This document shows, in pieces, positions 22,380 to 33,598 of a DNA stretch of 64,000 nt. The notes beneath the pieces are model-generated. The model saw nothing but the letters and a program-made list of their open reading frames with translations. It searched no databases and was not told the DNA's origin. The position numbers were made by a program, and so were the translations under genes. The stretch's first letter is position 1; every line of letters begins with the position of its first letter. The stretch is from Serripes groenlandicus (lineage: Eukaryota > Mollusca > Bivalvia > Cardiida > Cardiidae): assembly GCA_031761405.1 (NCBI GenBank), contig JASEVX010000012.1:22871723-22935722 (forward strand), read 5' to 3'.

Positions 22380-25300
22380 CTAATTACTACTAGATTTTTC
22401 CTTCAGGACTGCTCGGAGAGCCTTTTTGTTGTTTATGTCTGTTATTGCTGTAGTTTTAAATTTCCGGGCCCAGGCATGTCCTCTTACAGTCAGGAATAGG
22501 TTGACACATTTCTCTAAGAAAAACTCTGCATATTCTCCAGATATTATTTTTTGAAGATAATGACGTACCAGGACGTTAGACATTACTTTTTCAACTAAGA
22601 CAGCCTTGTTCAGAGTATCTTTACCAACATGAGTCTCGTCAATTCCTTCACGGCAGATGTTTTCAAACTGTCTTACGAGTAAGAAAAAATTGTCACTTGC
22701 AAACTTTAACCCACCGCGATTCACTTTTTCAGTCCATTCATTGTATTTAGTGACAAAGGTTTTTTCACTGTTGTTTTCATTGCGCATTGCATTTTCAATT
22801 GCCTCATGAAAGGCTTCTTGTATTGATAAATTTTTCTCTTTCGCACATTTTCTTGCAAGAACATTCATCAAATATCCACTTATATAATAGAGAACTTGCT
22901 GATCATTATGGGAAATGTTAATCTCACAGTTTTCCTTCTTTTCTTCATATGAGTTAGACTTGTTTTTCACTATTACATTCATTAGGCCATGACACAGAAC
23001 ACCATAAAACTGCCTAGTCTTAATGGATATTGGTTGAACTATATCGCTGAAGGCAGACAGAGTATCTTGATCTGCTGATAGGCTATATAAGTTTGAAAAT
23101 AGCACTTCATTGTCAAAGTCTGCTGTAGCATCAACCTCCTCCATGATGTTCTTAAATTGTGGCAGTAATAGAGACTGAACCTTCTCATATATATGTGAGC
23201 TTGCTAAAATTCCTTCCGAAATATCAATAATGTTTTTACCATGAACTGATGACGTCTTTCTTAGTGAATTGCTGCTGATAATTTCTAAGCTTGTACCTAA
23301 TGCACTGTGAAAGTTTTTATCAAAATCACTGTCCACTTGAAATGGTCTTGCATTCAAATGTTCAGAGGGGGACTTTATTCTGTAGTCTGAAACTGTAAAT
23401 ATATCCAGTTTAAATAAATGTGTATATATGTATATTACTATCCCAATTTAGCAGTAGCCTACTTTGAAAACACACAGAGGTCACCAATGTTTTCAACACT
23501 ATTCAAGACTTACACTTGAATGTATACAGGTTTCCCATATTTTTTCAAAGTTGTTTGTTGTAAATTTGTTGTAGTGGGAAAGGGTTAAGTTAAGCAGAGG
23601 TATAGATAAAGCGCGTTTTGCATGTTCTAAAATCCTTATTTGACCATCAAACCCTATGTTGTTGGTGCTTAGACGATGATTTTGAGTACTACAACATATG
23701 GCTTGCTTTGTCAATACCAGATAAAATATGGGGAAAGAGCTCCTTATCTGGACCTGGTTAGTGTTAAGAAATTATAAAATAATATTTTAAGAATTGTTTG
23801 AAATGATTGCTGGGAAACAACTGTGAGCAACTTTATAAAATTTAGCTTTAATATAATGATTATTGTGAAGAATATATTGGAACCTTTTCTCATTGAGAGG
23901 TATTTATCTAAGGATTACCTTGCAAATTATAAATAAAAGTATGTCACTGTATACTGTATGGGTTATTTCTTGTCCTGGTGTTAAGTATATTGATTGATTT
24001 GGGTTTAACGCTGTTTTCAACAAATTTTCAGTCATATCACACAGCCAATTCACCTATTCATGTGTTTCCTGTTTTCTCACACCAGTTATCCACAAAACAA
24101 TCCTTCCAAGCTACTGGCTGCTTTTCCACATATACGGTTAGACCACGAATGACGCTTGTCACAATGACTATTGTCAAATTGGCCGAGCTGGGGTTCGAAC
24201 TCACAAACCCTGGATTGACAGGCTGTGTCGCTACCGACTGCGCTATCGGGGCTCGGCTGGTGTTATATATAAGTTTACAAGAGAAAGTTGATGCAAGGCA
24301 TCAATGTCGCCGGAAAAGACTGCATTGATTTATTTATGTATTCGTCTATTAATACATTAGGAACGTTGAAATGAAAACATTTCTTTATAAAGTTTATATT
24401 CATATCTATACATTAGGGTATCTATAACAAATTAACGAAATGTGTACACATTTATCTGGCTTTAATTTAATTTTGCTGTTGTTACTTATTTAAATAATAG
24501 TATTCATTCATAAAATTTCAATGTTTGTCAATCTTATTCGAATCACAAGGTAAATATCCTGGTATTGCTTTAAAGGGAGGTAATTTGAAGAAAACAAAAG
24601 TCTTCAAAAGGAGAAATATATCAGCAATACCGTCTACAGTTTAAATTGTTCTATTGTTTGTGGATTTAAAAATGTTCTTTTTTTCTTATTTCTACATGTA
24701 CAACGAAATATTGCGGCTTCTCTTTGACGCTTTGCGTCAAACATTCGTCTTGTACTTGTCTAAAATAAAATAATATCACTCGCTTTTTCATATCGAAATG
24801 CGCATGCGCGAAAATCGATGTTAAAGGTCACGAAACTACACAACAGAATAGGGTCTATATTTAGCTTAGAAACAGTTCCTACTTTAGATATTCATGGATT
24901 AACATTATTAAATGAATTCTACACAAATCAAGACATCTCTTTGAACATGAAAACAACATTTAGTAAGTTAAAATTGCTATTAAAAGGAGAATCCGAAATT
25001 GACCTCAATGATGACACATAAGAGTCTGCATTAGGGGGTGTTGGTTCACGTCTTGAAGGGACCACTTTTGTCTTCGTAAATAAGACAAAAAACTTAAATG
25101 CGAGTGAAATAAAAAAAACTGCAAACATTAAAAAATCGGAATATTTATTTCATTTTAGATGTGTCATTTATTAGTGTTCGTAAACAACCACAATTGTAAT
25201 ATGTTCAAATCATCTAGATTTGTTTCTTTCTAATAATAAGCCGCCCTCCCATGTGATTTCCGAAAAGCTATTAAAAATAGAAGTCGCGGGCTTCTGCCCG

Positions 25301-25710
25301 GCGACTAATGAATTGAATCAGCAGTTAGTTGTAAGGCTTGATTTACCTTGAATGAATCCTATCCTGCTATTAGTTATGATTCTACATTTGCAACCGGAAG
25401 TGTAGATCATGCACTCTGATCAACATCTGCTGTCTTTGCTTTTAAGTTTTACCAAGAAAAAAAAGCATTTACCTCGTATATTGGTTGCGCCATGTTTTGC
25501 TTTTAAATGTCCTCGTATTCCTGACATGGATACATATTTCTTGTCACAGCTGTCACAAGTATACACATAAGTTTTATCCTGCTTTAATTTTTTACACTTT
25601 GGCAGTCCCTCATTATCGGAACATTCAATGTCACTACAAGTATATTCTCCAAGCAAAGTTTCTAAATCAAGATCATGAAAATTAATGAAGTCGTGTTTAC
25701 TGTAAGCCAT
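22380..25710 (-). CDS. C2H2 zinc-finger / transposase C-terminal-like protein (exons 25710-25473 and 23392-22380)
   Basis: Two exons on the reverse strand join in frame (238 + 1013 = 1251 nt, 416 residues). The donor is ATACGAG|GTAAAT at 25473/25472 and the acceptor TTTACAG|TTTCAG at 23393/23392. Residues 50-74 are a canonical C2H2 finger (C52, C55, H68, H73) in an acidic N-terminus. The C-terminal half has YYISGYLMNVLARK (~248-261) and NRGGLKFASDNFFLL (~304-318), a module I associate with C-terminal regions of P-like and related transposases. It lies inside the transposon, convergent with the transposase, so I infer a DNA-binding accessory or regulator that may supply the end-recognition function the THAP-less transposase lacks. 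Its 2 kb intron contains a SINE and an R1 repeat. Function is unproven. Confidence 0.75.
23482..23680 (+). repeat. MITE 3' fragment plus a copy of the 'CTATGTTGTGGG' repeat
   Basis: 23482-23588 is the right half of a TTAA MITE ending GTGGGAAAGGGTTAA. 23592-23680 (TTCTAAAATCCTTATTTGACC..CCTATGTTGTTGG) matches 29140-29195 and 42410-42460. Both lie in the intron of the zinc-finger gene. Confidence 0.6.
23990..24257 (-). mobile_element. tRNA-derived SINE, reverse orientation
   Basis: Same family as 6108-6404. The reverse strand starts GCCGAGCCCCGATAGCGCAG and ends in GTTAAACCC(AAATC). It is flanked by TGGTGTTA (23976 and 24258). It sits in the intron of the zinc-finger gene. Confidence 0.85.
24860..25310 (+). 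repeat. Dispersed repeat family R1, copy 3 (5'-truncated)
   Basis: It begins at TTTAGCTTAGAAACAGTTC and ends GAAGTCGCGGGC..GCCCGGCGACTAAT. It lies in the intron of the zinc-finger gene. Confidence 0.8.
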
Positions 25711-25799
25711 TTTGACTAATAAGTGAATGGCGAAGAGATCTTGCCTTAATCTTTATACTTAATTTGTGGCAATCAAATTTTAATTATGTCGTTATTTCT

Positions 25800-26121
25800 T
25801 TGGGAAAATTAAAACATAAATGAAAATAATAATAGATCAAAGGCGAAAAGTAAAACATCTTGTAATTAAGGTCAATCAACAAATTAATATAAAACTTAAC
25901 AAGCTTTTAGGATTAACACCTCCCTCCCGCTATCGGATCAACAGCAACCAAACTGCGAAACTCGGAACTTTGGGAAAATGAAAATATAAATGAAAACAAT
26001 AATAGATCAAGGGCGAAAGGAAAAAACATCTTGTAATTAAGGTCAATGAACAAAATTATTATAAAACTAACAATGCCTCCCTCCCGCTATCGGATCAACA
26101 GCAACCAAACTGCGAAAACTC
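25800..26121. repeat. Tandem duplication upstream of the zinc-finger gene
   Basis: Two ~155-170 bp units share TTGGGAAAATTAAAACATAA-type text and the block CCTCCCTCCCGCTATCGGATC. They occupy the region where the promoter of the reverse-strand gene should be, so they may be promoter modules; this is inference. Confidence 0.75.
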
Positions 26122-26383
26122 GCTGACTCATGTTGGATCATGGGAGACCGCATACTAAACCTTACTGCTTACAGATAATAAAAAAGAGACCGCATACTTA
26201 ACAAAATCGCCGATTGTATTAAAAACACATCCAAAGGAAGACAATAGTTATCGCCGATTATCGTTTATTTTTGGTAATTCATAGAGTTTCCCCTTATCTT
26301 TTTCCGTGTCGCTCATTCATTATCTGATAGTTAGGCACGGCACTGATAATCGATAAAATATTGATAAATGATAAGCCGTTACC

Positions 26384-26406
26384 TATCCCTGTATATATTG
26401 TCCCTG
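26384..26406 (-). repeat. Right terminal inverted repeat of the P-like element
   Basis: The reverse strand reads CAGGGACAATATATACAGGG and is then followed by ATA. It is adjacent to the ATAATAA duplication at 26407. Confidence 0.85.
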
Positions 26407-26413
26407 ATAATAA

Positions 26414-28249
26414 CTAGCATCTAAATAAGTGTGCAATGCAATGACAAGAGTATATGTGTTTCATTTCTAAAACTGTTTAGAAACTCGCACGTAAGCGAAT
26501 ATTTTCGCCAATGTTATTGTTTTCTTATTATGAAAATTTACGTAATCGTGACCCTTTGTTTAGGGTTTAACGGATTTAAGTATCCCCGAGCATCCATAAT
26601 TCGTGAGTGTAAGGCTTCAAAGACAAAATATGCAGAAGGCTTAGTGAATGATACGAATTTTAATGTCTTATCTGAAAGATTTATTTATTTCCTCTAAGTT
26701 TCGGGCAAAAATTCCTTTGAAAACTAATTATTCACAAAAAAAAAAAAATTGAATACACATGTGTTCAACAAGTCCGAAGCCGAAATTGTTATCCTATTTT
26801 CGTGACGTCATTATTTTGGCACTTTGCAGTTTCCATAAAGGCAACACACAAAAAAAAAAAATTTTTTTTAAAAGGGGCAATAGGTCGTAACATATTGAAC
26901 ACCAAAAAACTGAAGCAATTAAATATGTTATATAGTTTAAACCAATTAATTTGAAATTATCCTTGATTTAAATATGAACTTTTTTTTTTTTTAATTACTC
27001 AACTTTGAATCTTCGTTAAGCTTATTTTCCATTCTCATTTTTTATCCCACTGTGTCAACCTTAAGGGTTTGCATGGAGATCTGGTACCCTGTAATCATCC
27101 TATATTTACATCATCACAAAGATCAATACAGATTTCAAAATTGCCATATTTCTAATGGGATATTATTTAAAATATTTTAGTTATTTTACACCTCTATGCG
27201 TAAGCACCTTTAGGAATGTGAAATCCAATGAAAAATTGCATTTACCTAACTAGGTCAAACAAATCACATGACCCTAGCCGCCATTTTGTAAACAACAAAA
27301 GACCCTTTTTACGGTAAATTTTCATGTCCGATTTTTCCACTTTTTGGGGGTTTAAACTGTTCATTAAATTTGGTATATAAAAAATAAGGGTATTTTGGCT
27401 ATTCCTCCATTGACAACAAGTAACAAAACTGTTTAAGATGCATTTTATTGTTGAAATATGTCAGCAAATACTTTGGCCATTGGGAAATAATTTTACAGTT
27501 CCAAATCGGCTGCAAGGACAAAGTCACGTGATATAAGCCCAAAAATAGTGACGTCACGAAAAAGGGAGGCTTACGAAAATGGAATGTCCAACGATATAAT
27601 GGCTGAATAACAAATATTAACGGGTTTATTTCATAAAATCATATTAATTATCTGATTATTCATCAAAATATTAATCAAGACTGTGTGTTAGCGCTGATTT
27701 CGGGGTTTGTAGTGTATTTTCTCCAGCGGTTTAATATTGACAAAATGGCGTCGTATATTGACCTCCGAGTAATGCTCGAAAAGCGTGACCTTTGAACTTT
27801 AAATTTGCATGCTATCGTTGTTTGTGGACGGATTTTGTTTATTCTTACATCAAATTAAAGTTATTGATTTAAAGTTTTCAAATGTATTGAATCGTAAAAT
27901 AAATACTAACCAGATGCGGAACACCATGCTCTTAACTTTCCGTGCCGATATTTTCATAAATAATCGCGACTGGAAAATGATTGAAAAATCAACAGGAAGT
28001 TATATATTTGACCTGATTGGATCATGTGATCTCATTAATATGCAAATCAATCATGTGATCGCATTTATTTTTAAACTGACCCACATGTTGAAATGCGACT
28101 CTACAGGAGGATCGAAAAATACCTGTAAATCAAACTTCAAACTACGATTGTCAATTTATTCCTGAAAAGATTGTTATGATTCATGCATCAATAAAACCAG
28201 AATTCAATTTTCTTTATAAATTATATTTAGGGCCTGAACACTTCAGGGA
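26414..28249. other. Mostly unique flanking DNA, no supported gene
   Basis: The 118-codon frame at 27809-28165 has no recognisable domain and AT-rich codon use. A very short ATG frame at 27745 sits in ACAAAATGGCGTC, which resembles a YY1-type promoter motif, and TGACGTCA-like sites occur near 26811 and 27550. These could mark a decayed promoter, but nothing more can be said. Confidence 0.35.
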
Positions 28250-28447
28250 CAATCCCTTTCCCTCATATAGACTCTTTCTGACGCCTCTGCAGCAGATAGC
28301 TTTTTGAAAACATAGTGACAAAGAAGCAAGTGCAATTTCTCCTTTTGCCACAATGTTTACCACTTTTTGTCACAGGTTATCCATTCAATTATGGAGATTT
28401 TCTATGTTTTGACAAAATGCGTTTGAAGTCGTCTGCTACAGAATGTA
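28250..28447 (+). mobile_element. TTAA MITE, right end lost
   Basis: CCCTTTCCCTCATATAGAC start, GCAGCAGATAGC, core and AAGTCGTCTGCTACAGAATG. It then diverges before GGGTTAA. Confidence 0.75.
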
Positions 28448-28659
28448 TGTTTTAGCCAAACATATCTTTGGCTTTTGCATTTTCAACTGAAAACATCATG
28501 TTTATGTAAAATTATACTGAATTTATATACACACTTTTATATAAGCTGCACACATGTTTTGGTTATATATAGTGGTTAAATCAGTCAATAATTTATAAAA
28601 CTATTGTAATAATTTCATTTGAAGTCCAACAACTTTGTATTTGGAAAATATCATTCAGG

Positions 28660-29090
28660 GGATAATTAAGTTAGTGTTTGCAAACTACTTGCACTGTTTG
28701 AAATTCTAAGTTACCCTTTGCATACCCTTTGCAAGAATATTTACAGACAAAGTTAGTATTTGCAATGTATTTGCAAGAATATTAATAGACTAAGTTAGTA
28801 CTTGCAAAGTATTTGCAGCTAAACTTCAGTTATATAATTAATAAGTTACTATTTGCATACTATTTGCCATATATATAAACAGACAGAGTTGGTATTTGCA
28901 CAGTATTTGCAGCTACTTTAGTTATTTAAGTTAACGTTTGCAATGCCTTTGCCAGATATATTGATATTTGCAAAGTATTTGCAGCTACTTTCCGCAAAGC
29001 ATTTGCAAATAGAGTGCAAATAGTAGTTTGAAAGGAATATATTCTGCACATATTCTGCAAATATTTTGCAAAGGGTTTGATCTGTATGGG
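28660..29090 (+). repeat. TTTGCAAA-rich minisatellite, second array
   Basis: Degenerate units of (A/G)TATTTGCAAAGTATTTGCAG with ~60-bp spacing, ending in AATATATTCTGCAC and TTTTGCAAAGGG. Related to 14200-14620. Confidence 0.75.
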
Positions 29091-29204
29091 CTACCTTGCT
29101 ATTATCATAGATCTGTGTATTCAGAGCTCTAGATTAGGGGCTTTAGTAATGTTCTTAAATCCTTTTTGACTCCCAAAGCCTATGTTGTGGGTTCTCAAAA
29201 TAAT

Positions 29205-29600
29205 TTCTTTTCACTTATCTGCAGTGCTGCAGAGGTGCTGCTTATAAAGTTAAAAATATATATTTGGCAAGTGAAATCCACTTGAATTAAATTTAATTGC
29301 TTTAAATTGATTGAAAAACAAGCCATCGTAGCTAAAGATGTCTTTCATGTTAGAGACTCAACCAGAACTCACATGCTTACGTGCATTTGTGCCGAAAATC
29401 CCAAAGGCAGAACATGCTTATCATTGGATTTGACCCAGGACCTTTTGTGAGAGGCTGATCCTGACTACCACTGTCTTCTACTTTTAAAATTAAGATTGTT
29501 TACCCAATTTGCAAACAACTTTTGAAAACATTGTTGCGAAAGCTGAAATTGCACATACTTGGTCATTTCTTCTTTTGCTACAGTTTTCAAATGTCTTCAT
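29205..29600 (+). repeat. Dispersed repeat family R3, copy 2 (5'-truncated)
   Basis: It begins just before CTGCAGTGCTGCAG (29219-29232) and follows 10180-10600 closely, including the CAAGTG..CACTTG hairpin. Confidence 0.75.
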
Positions 29601-29815
29601 TAATTATCCCTTACCCACCTGCAGACACATTTTGACGCAGTAGCAGCAGTCGACTTGTGAAAACATTGTGGCCAAAGGTGAAATGGCTCATATTAAGCAA
29701 CTCTCCTTTGTGGCAAAAGGAGAAATTGCTCGATTTGAGCAATTTCTTCTTTTGTCTTTCAAAAAGCTGTCTGCTGCAGAGGCGTCAGAAAGCGTCTATA
29801 TGAGGGATAGGGTTA
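29600..29815 (+). mobile_element. Composite of two TTAA MITE halves
   Basis: The left half (CCCTTACCCACCTGCAGAC) belongs to one subtype. From GTGGCAAAAGGAGAAATTGC it switches to another, ending ATGAGGGATAGGGTTAA. Confidence 0.7.
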
Positions 29816-29935
29816 AGACTGAAATAGTGTTCAAAGCGTTGTAAAATAACAAAAAATAAACCTACCATAGAAAGGGAGACAACTATTTTTGATTGAGAAC
29901 AACCATCTCTCTGATATCATTTCACCTCTCACTAG

Positions 29936-30081
29936 ACTATCCCTTTCTGACTTGCAGACGCATCTACAGTAGACGACTTTTGAAAACAATGTGGCAAATT
30001 TCACCTTTTGCCACACTGTTTTCAACAATTTTTAAAATGAAATTCACATTTTTGCAGATTTGTTGTAAGTGGGAAAGGGCT
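29936..30081 (+). mobile_element. TTAA MITE, short diverged copy
   Basis: CTATCCCTTTCTGACTTGCAG to AGTGGGAAAGGGCTA, with an internally deleted core. Confidence 0.65.
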
Positions 30082-30227
30082 ATACTTACCATTCTGTGAG
30101 CTACAGAAAGGATGATATTTATTGTCATTTGGTCTTATTCACCTATATTGTAAGCAGAATAATACATTACATTTTGGTATAAATAGCCTGGAGTAAGAAC
30201 ATGTCAATTAATATCAACCTTTTAACT

Positions 30228-30451
30228 TTAACCCTTTCCCACATACAACAAATTTGCAGCAGATGACTTTGAAATTATCAAGGTAAAAATATAGAAAATA
30301 CCCATAAATGATAGTTTGAATAGAGAGTTGAAATCATTGTGGCAAATGGAGAAATTGCTGATTATGAGCAATTTCTTCATTTGCTTCAAGGATTTCAAAA
30401 GACATTTGCTGCAGAGACGTCAGAAAGCATATATATGTGGGAAAGGGTTTA
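30228..30451 (+). mobile_element. TTAA MITE, full length
   Basis: TTAACCCTTTCCCACATACAAC to ATGTGGGAAAGGGTTTA. The core palindrome GAGAAATTGCTGATTATGAG is intact. Confidence 0.85.
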
Positions 30452-30519
30452 CTGTATTATGTACCCTTTCAATTATGTTTCTTAAAAATCACGTTCCAAG
30501 CAATTTGGATATATATTCT

Positions 30520-30790
30520 AAGATGATATCCCCCGAGCCTTGTGAGCGCCATATTCAGCTTAGTTAATGAGTTTATTAAAAAGAGATAATAAATGAACAC
30601 AATTGAGAAAGTTGACAATATTTCTACATGAAATTTGCCAGTTTTGGTGCCAAAATGATCAATGTTATGACGTCAAACCCCTTCAGTGACGTCATTTTCA
30701 TAGTTTGGTTATGGCGTTGTAACAAAGACTTGAGCGTAAGACTTGAAACCAAACTAGGAGTGTCATATGATATTTAGTAGTGTCTAATAT
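30520..30790 (+). repeat. Dispersed repeat with CRE-like TGACGTCA sites, copy 1
   Basis: It matches 58490-58770 (CATATTCAGCTTAGTT, AATATTTCTA(C/G)ATGAAATTT, TTTTGG(T/C)GCCAAA). Two TGACGTCA-type sites occur about 30 bp apart. Confidence 0.65.
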
Positions 30791-30869
30791 GAATTAAGGC
30801 AAAGCCTCAGAAAGTTTCTTAAAGTGCATTCAGTCTCAACAGATTTAATCACCTACTAAGCTGTTGTGC

Positions 30870-31090
30870 ACTAACGCATTTACTATTTGCTCAATTGATA
30901 ATGGATAGAGTTGTCACCCAGGGGTAGTGAGTTCAAGTTCAAGCCAAGTGAGTCAACTTACTTCCCGAATGTCAAAGACTACTTTTACCAGTGAATATTG
31001 AACATTTCCCCAAGAGCTTTAAAGAGTATAGAACGTATTATGACCATGAAGTTTGAGGAAATATCCTGATAGCCATAATAAATGCATGAA
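30870..31090 (+). mobile_element. Decayed SINE
   Basis: Weak tRNA-like head: GCTCAATTGATAATGG and GTGAGTTCAAGTTC. The tail is unrecognisable. Confidence 0.35.
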
Positions 31091-31229
31091 TTAACATATA
31101 AAATACGTTTATATGTCTTTGGATAAATGCATCAACATTTTGAAAAAAAACAAAAAAACATTTCTGCCAACTGAACTTGAAAGACTAGCAGTTACAGAGG
31201 AAAAACATTAAGATTTGTCATTATTTACC

Positions 31230-31827
31230 ATTTTTCTGATGCCACATTTCAGCATTGCTTTGAACTAATCAATATCCCTTGAACAATTTATGTAGAGGGT
31301 TAATTAAAGAACGTTTTTTGCCAAACTATCTTCACATATTAGACATGCAGCTTAAGAGGAAATTTTTTATTTCACTCCCTTTCTGATACTTTTTGGCAGC
31401 ATTGATCTTAAATCACTCTGGAAAGGGCAACATAATGTTTTTTTAAGCCAAATTATCTTGAAACAAGACCCCCACACTCTGATAATGCTTGGCAACATTG
31501 GTTTTTATTTAATAAATATGACTTGAATAAGTGTATGGATGGTCACATAAGGAAAATTAATGCAACAGTGTTATAACTTTGAAATTATACCTGCAACTTC
31601 CTTTTCTCATGCCACATGCAGATAATATTTTTCAACCAATCAATATGATTTGAATATTTTTAGGGTTACATAAGGAACTTTCCTGTCAAATTATACAGAA
31701 ATACCAGAATACCTAAACATTGTGTCACTTTACTTCTTTTCTGATGGAGTAGTTTCCAGAATTCAACACAGAATTTATTCCTTTGAACATTTTGAAAGAG
31801 GACACCAAATCAATGTTCCTTTTTAAG
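31230..31827. repeat. Degenerate tandem repeat
   Basis: Four to five loose ~110-130 bp units share 'ctgat..tttggcagcattg..tttgaa' and 'aaggaac' phrases, typical of decayed interiors of the mollusc repeats here. Non-coding. Confidence 0.4.
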
Positions 31828-32055
31828 TCATAGGTTGTCCATTCAATTATAGAGATTTTCTATTTTTTGACAAAATACGTTCAAAGTCATCTGCTGCAGA
31901 ATTGTCGTATGACGGAAAGGGTTAATCATATTGAGCAATTATTTCAACTCTTATCTATAATTTTACTTTCATTTAAAGAGATTTTCCATTTGGTTTGCTT
32001 AGATGTTTTCAAAATGGTCTGTTGCCTATTTATTTTATGTGAGAAAGGATTTAGG
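31828..32055 (+). mobile_element. TTAA MITE right half plus a decayed second right half
   Basis: TAGGTTGTCCATTCAATTATAG..GTCATCTGCTGCAGAATTG..GGAAAGGGTTAA (to 31924), followed by a worn tail ending GTGAGAAAGGATTTAG. Confidence 0.6.
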
Positions 32056-32384
32056 TTAATATTTTTTATTTAAACTGATATTCCATTCTAATTTGGGGCT
32101 ACACCCCTAAACTCCTGCTTCATCATTAATTCAATAATACTGTGCAAAGACAAAAAAACAAAAACCTTTGTAACAAAGAACAATAGGTGACTAGGTCAAA
32201 CTGAATACACTATTTTTAACGAATTATTTTTTCTCAAAAAATAATGCGGTTAACACGAACGTGTTGCTTTGCAGAAGTCACGGTTAAACTACACTTCCGC
32301 TTAGAATACACATTAGCTGCACCTAAAAAGTCCTAGTATTTTTTCGATATTAAAATGACTTCTACGTGTTTTTTCAATACAGTG

Positions 32385-32710
32385 AAGTCATTATTTATAC
32401 TATCGAATCAACATAGATAATCAATTCTCTAGAAAATATCAAATTAACAGTAAATGCATATATATTTCATTTGTCGGCAAGCGTATGAATTTTTAGTTAT
32501 ATGCCCATTCACTAGTGAGTGACGTAGTTAACGGAAGTCGAACCCATGCTGAAGAACCATGTAAATCTCACAGATATGCCGATTCAACACAGAGAATCAA
32601 TTCTCAAGAGAATATCAATTTAATAATAAAGGCATATATTTCATGTGTCTGCAGGCATGTATGAATTTTGAGTTGTACGCCCATTGACTAGTGAGTGACG
32701 TAGTTAACAG
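32385..32710 (+). repeat. Two tandem ~185-bp units
   Basis: Both contain GAATCAATTCTC, GGCATATATTTCAT-type text and CACTAGTGAGTGACGTAGTTAAC / GACTAGTGAGTGACG. The sequence is otherwise unique in the window. Confidence 0.7.
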
Positions 32711-33082
32711 GTGCCCATTATGTAACGCTAGCAAACCTGACCTTCGACCCAACGTTGCAGAGCAATGTATCTGCAGAGCTCCAGATAAGGTGCGTGAATA
32801 CATTATCACCGCATTGAAATGCAGGAAAAACGAATGAAAATATTTCCTGTTCGTCGTATCACGCATTTAAATCCGGAATAACGAATATAGAACATTTTCT
32901 GTGCGTCGTTTTAATCATAAGACAAAATGAAAGTGACGTATTTTCCAGAGAAATCCCGATCGTTAAATATAATCGCGGTCGAATAAATTACCCTAACACC
33001 GTATGTAATTCGCCTACTTCACCGGTATGTGCAGTTTTTACGGAACAACGAGTTCTCACGCTTCGGAATTTATACACAAATA

Positions 33083-33156
33083 ATGTCTGCTCCAAGCGAA
33101 AAAGGTCCGTCTGCACAACCAATTAAACCTGGTTCGTTATTAAAATATATCAAAAT
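33083..33156 (+). CDS. Possible orphan first coding exon (low confidence)
   Basis: An ATG opens a frame MSAPSEKGPSAQPIKPGSLL that runs into a strong donor AAAAT|GTAAGA at 33156/33157. The region around it (32930-33160) is unique and less AT-biased than its neighbours. No downstream exon is recognised, and it could be a chance frame. It is not an obvious part of the thrombospondin gene, which should start with a signal peptide. Confidence 0.25.
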
Positions 33157-33598
33157 GTAAGAACTGCTGAGTTCTGTAATAGCAGAATACGTTTTTAATA
33201 ATTTAATCGATGACATGGTAAATAAACAACGGCCAATTTAAAGAAAACATCATGAAAAAGTTCCCCCAAAAACAATCGATCTTTGCATAAGGGAGTTCCC
33301 GTGGATGATTTTGACTGATGCAGTGATGTATTTTGTTTTTTTCTCCCCTAGTTATACACAATGTGTCCCTCAAATAATAAAGTTCATCAAGATTAAGTGA
33401 TTTACCAATATTATTTAATATTTAATTCGCATACCATACATGAATCATTCTGGAGACCTGACTTTAATCCATCGGAAGGGTTAAATGTGTTCAAGTAAGA
33501 ATAGACAATACTGTAATGGTATGAATACCCTGATAAATCAAATGTATCATGACAAACATGTTGCAGATGGTAACAAAAATAGATAATGACAAGCATAC

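Larger units (their letters stand above)
15863..26413. mobile_element. P-superfamily-like DNA transposon, two convergent genes, 10.5 kb
   Basis: The element is 15870-26406. Its ends are imperfect TIRs (about 20 of 23 aligned positions match, one gap) beginning CAGGGAC. They are directly flanked by ATAATAA at 15863-15869 and 26407-26413. It carries a plus-strand P-type transposase gene and, facing it, a minus-strand zinc-finger gene. CA..TG termini and 7-8 bp target duplications fit the P superfamily. The interior also holds later insertions: SINEs at 17588 and 23990, an R1 copy at 24860, several TTAA MITEs, and a tandem duplication near 21.7-22.3 kb. So the element is old, although both reading frames are still largely open. 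The transposase tail is frameshifted, so this copy is probably not autonomous now. Confidence 0.85.

Noticed and set aside
27809..28165. 118-codon frame as a gene
   Set aside because: No domain, no splice or promoter support, and codon composition like the surrounding AT-rich DNA.
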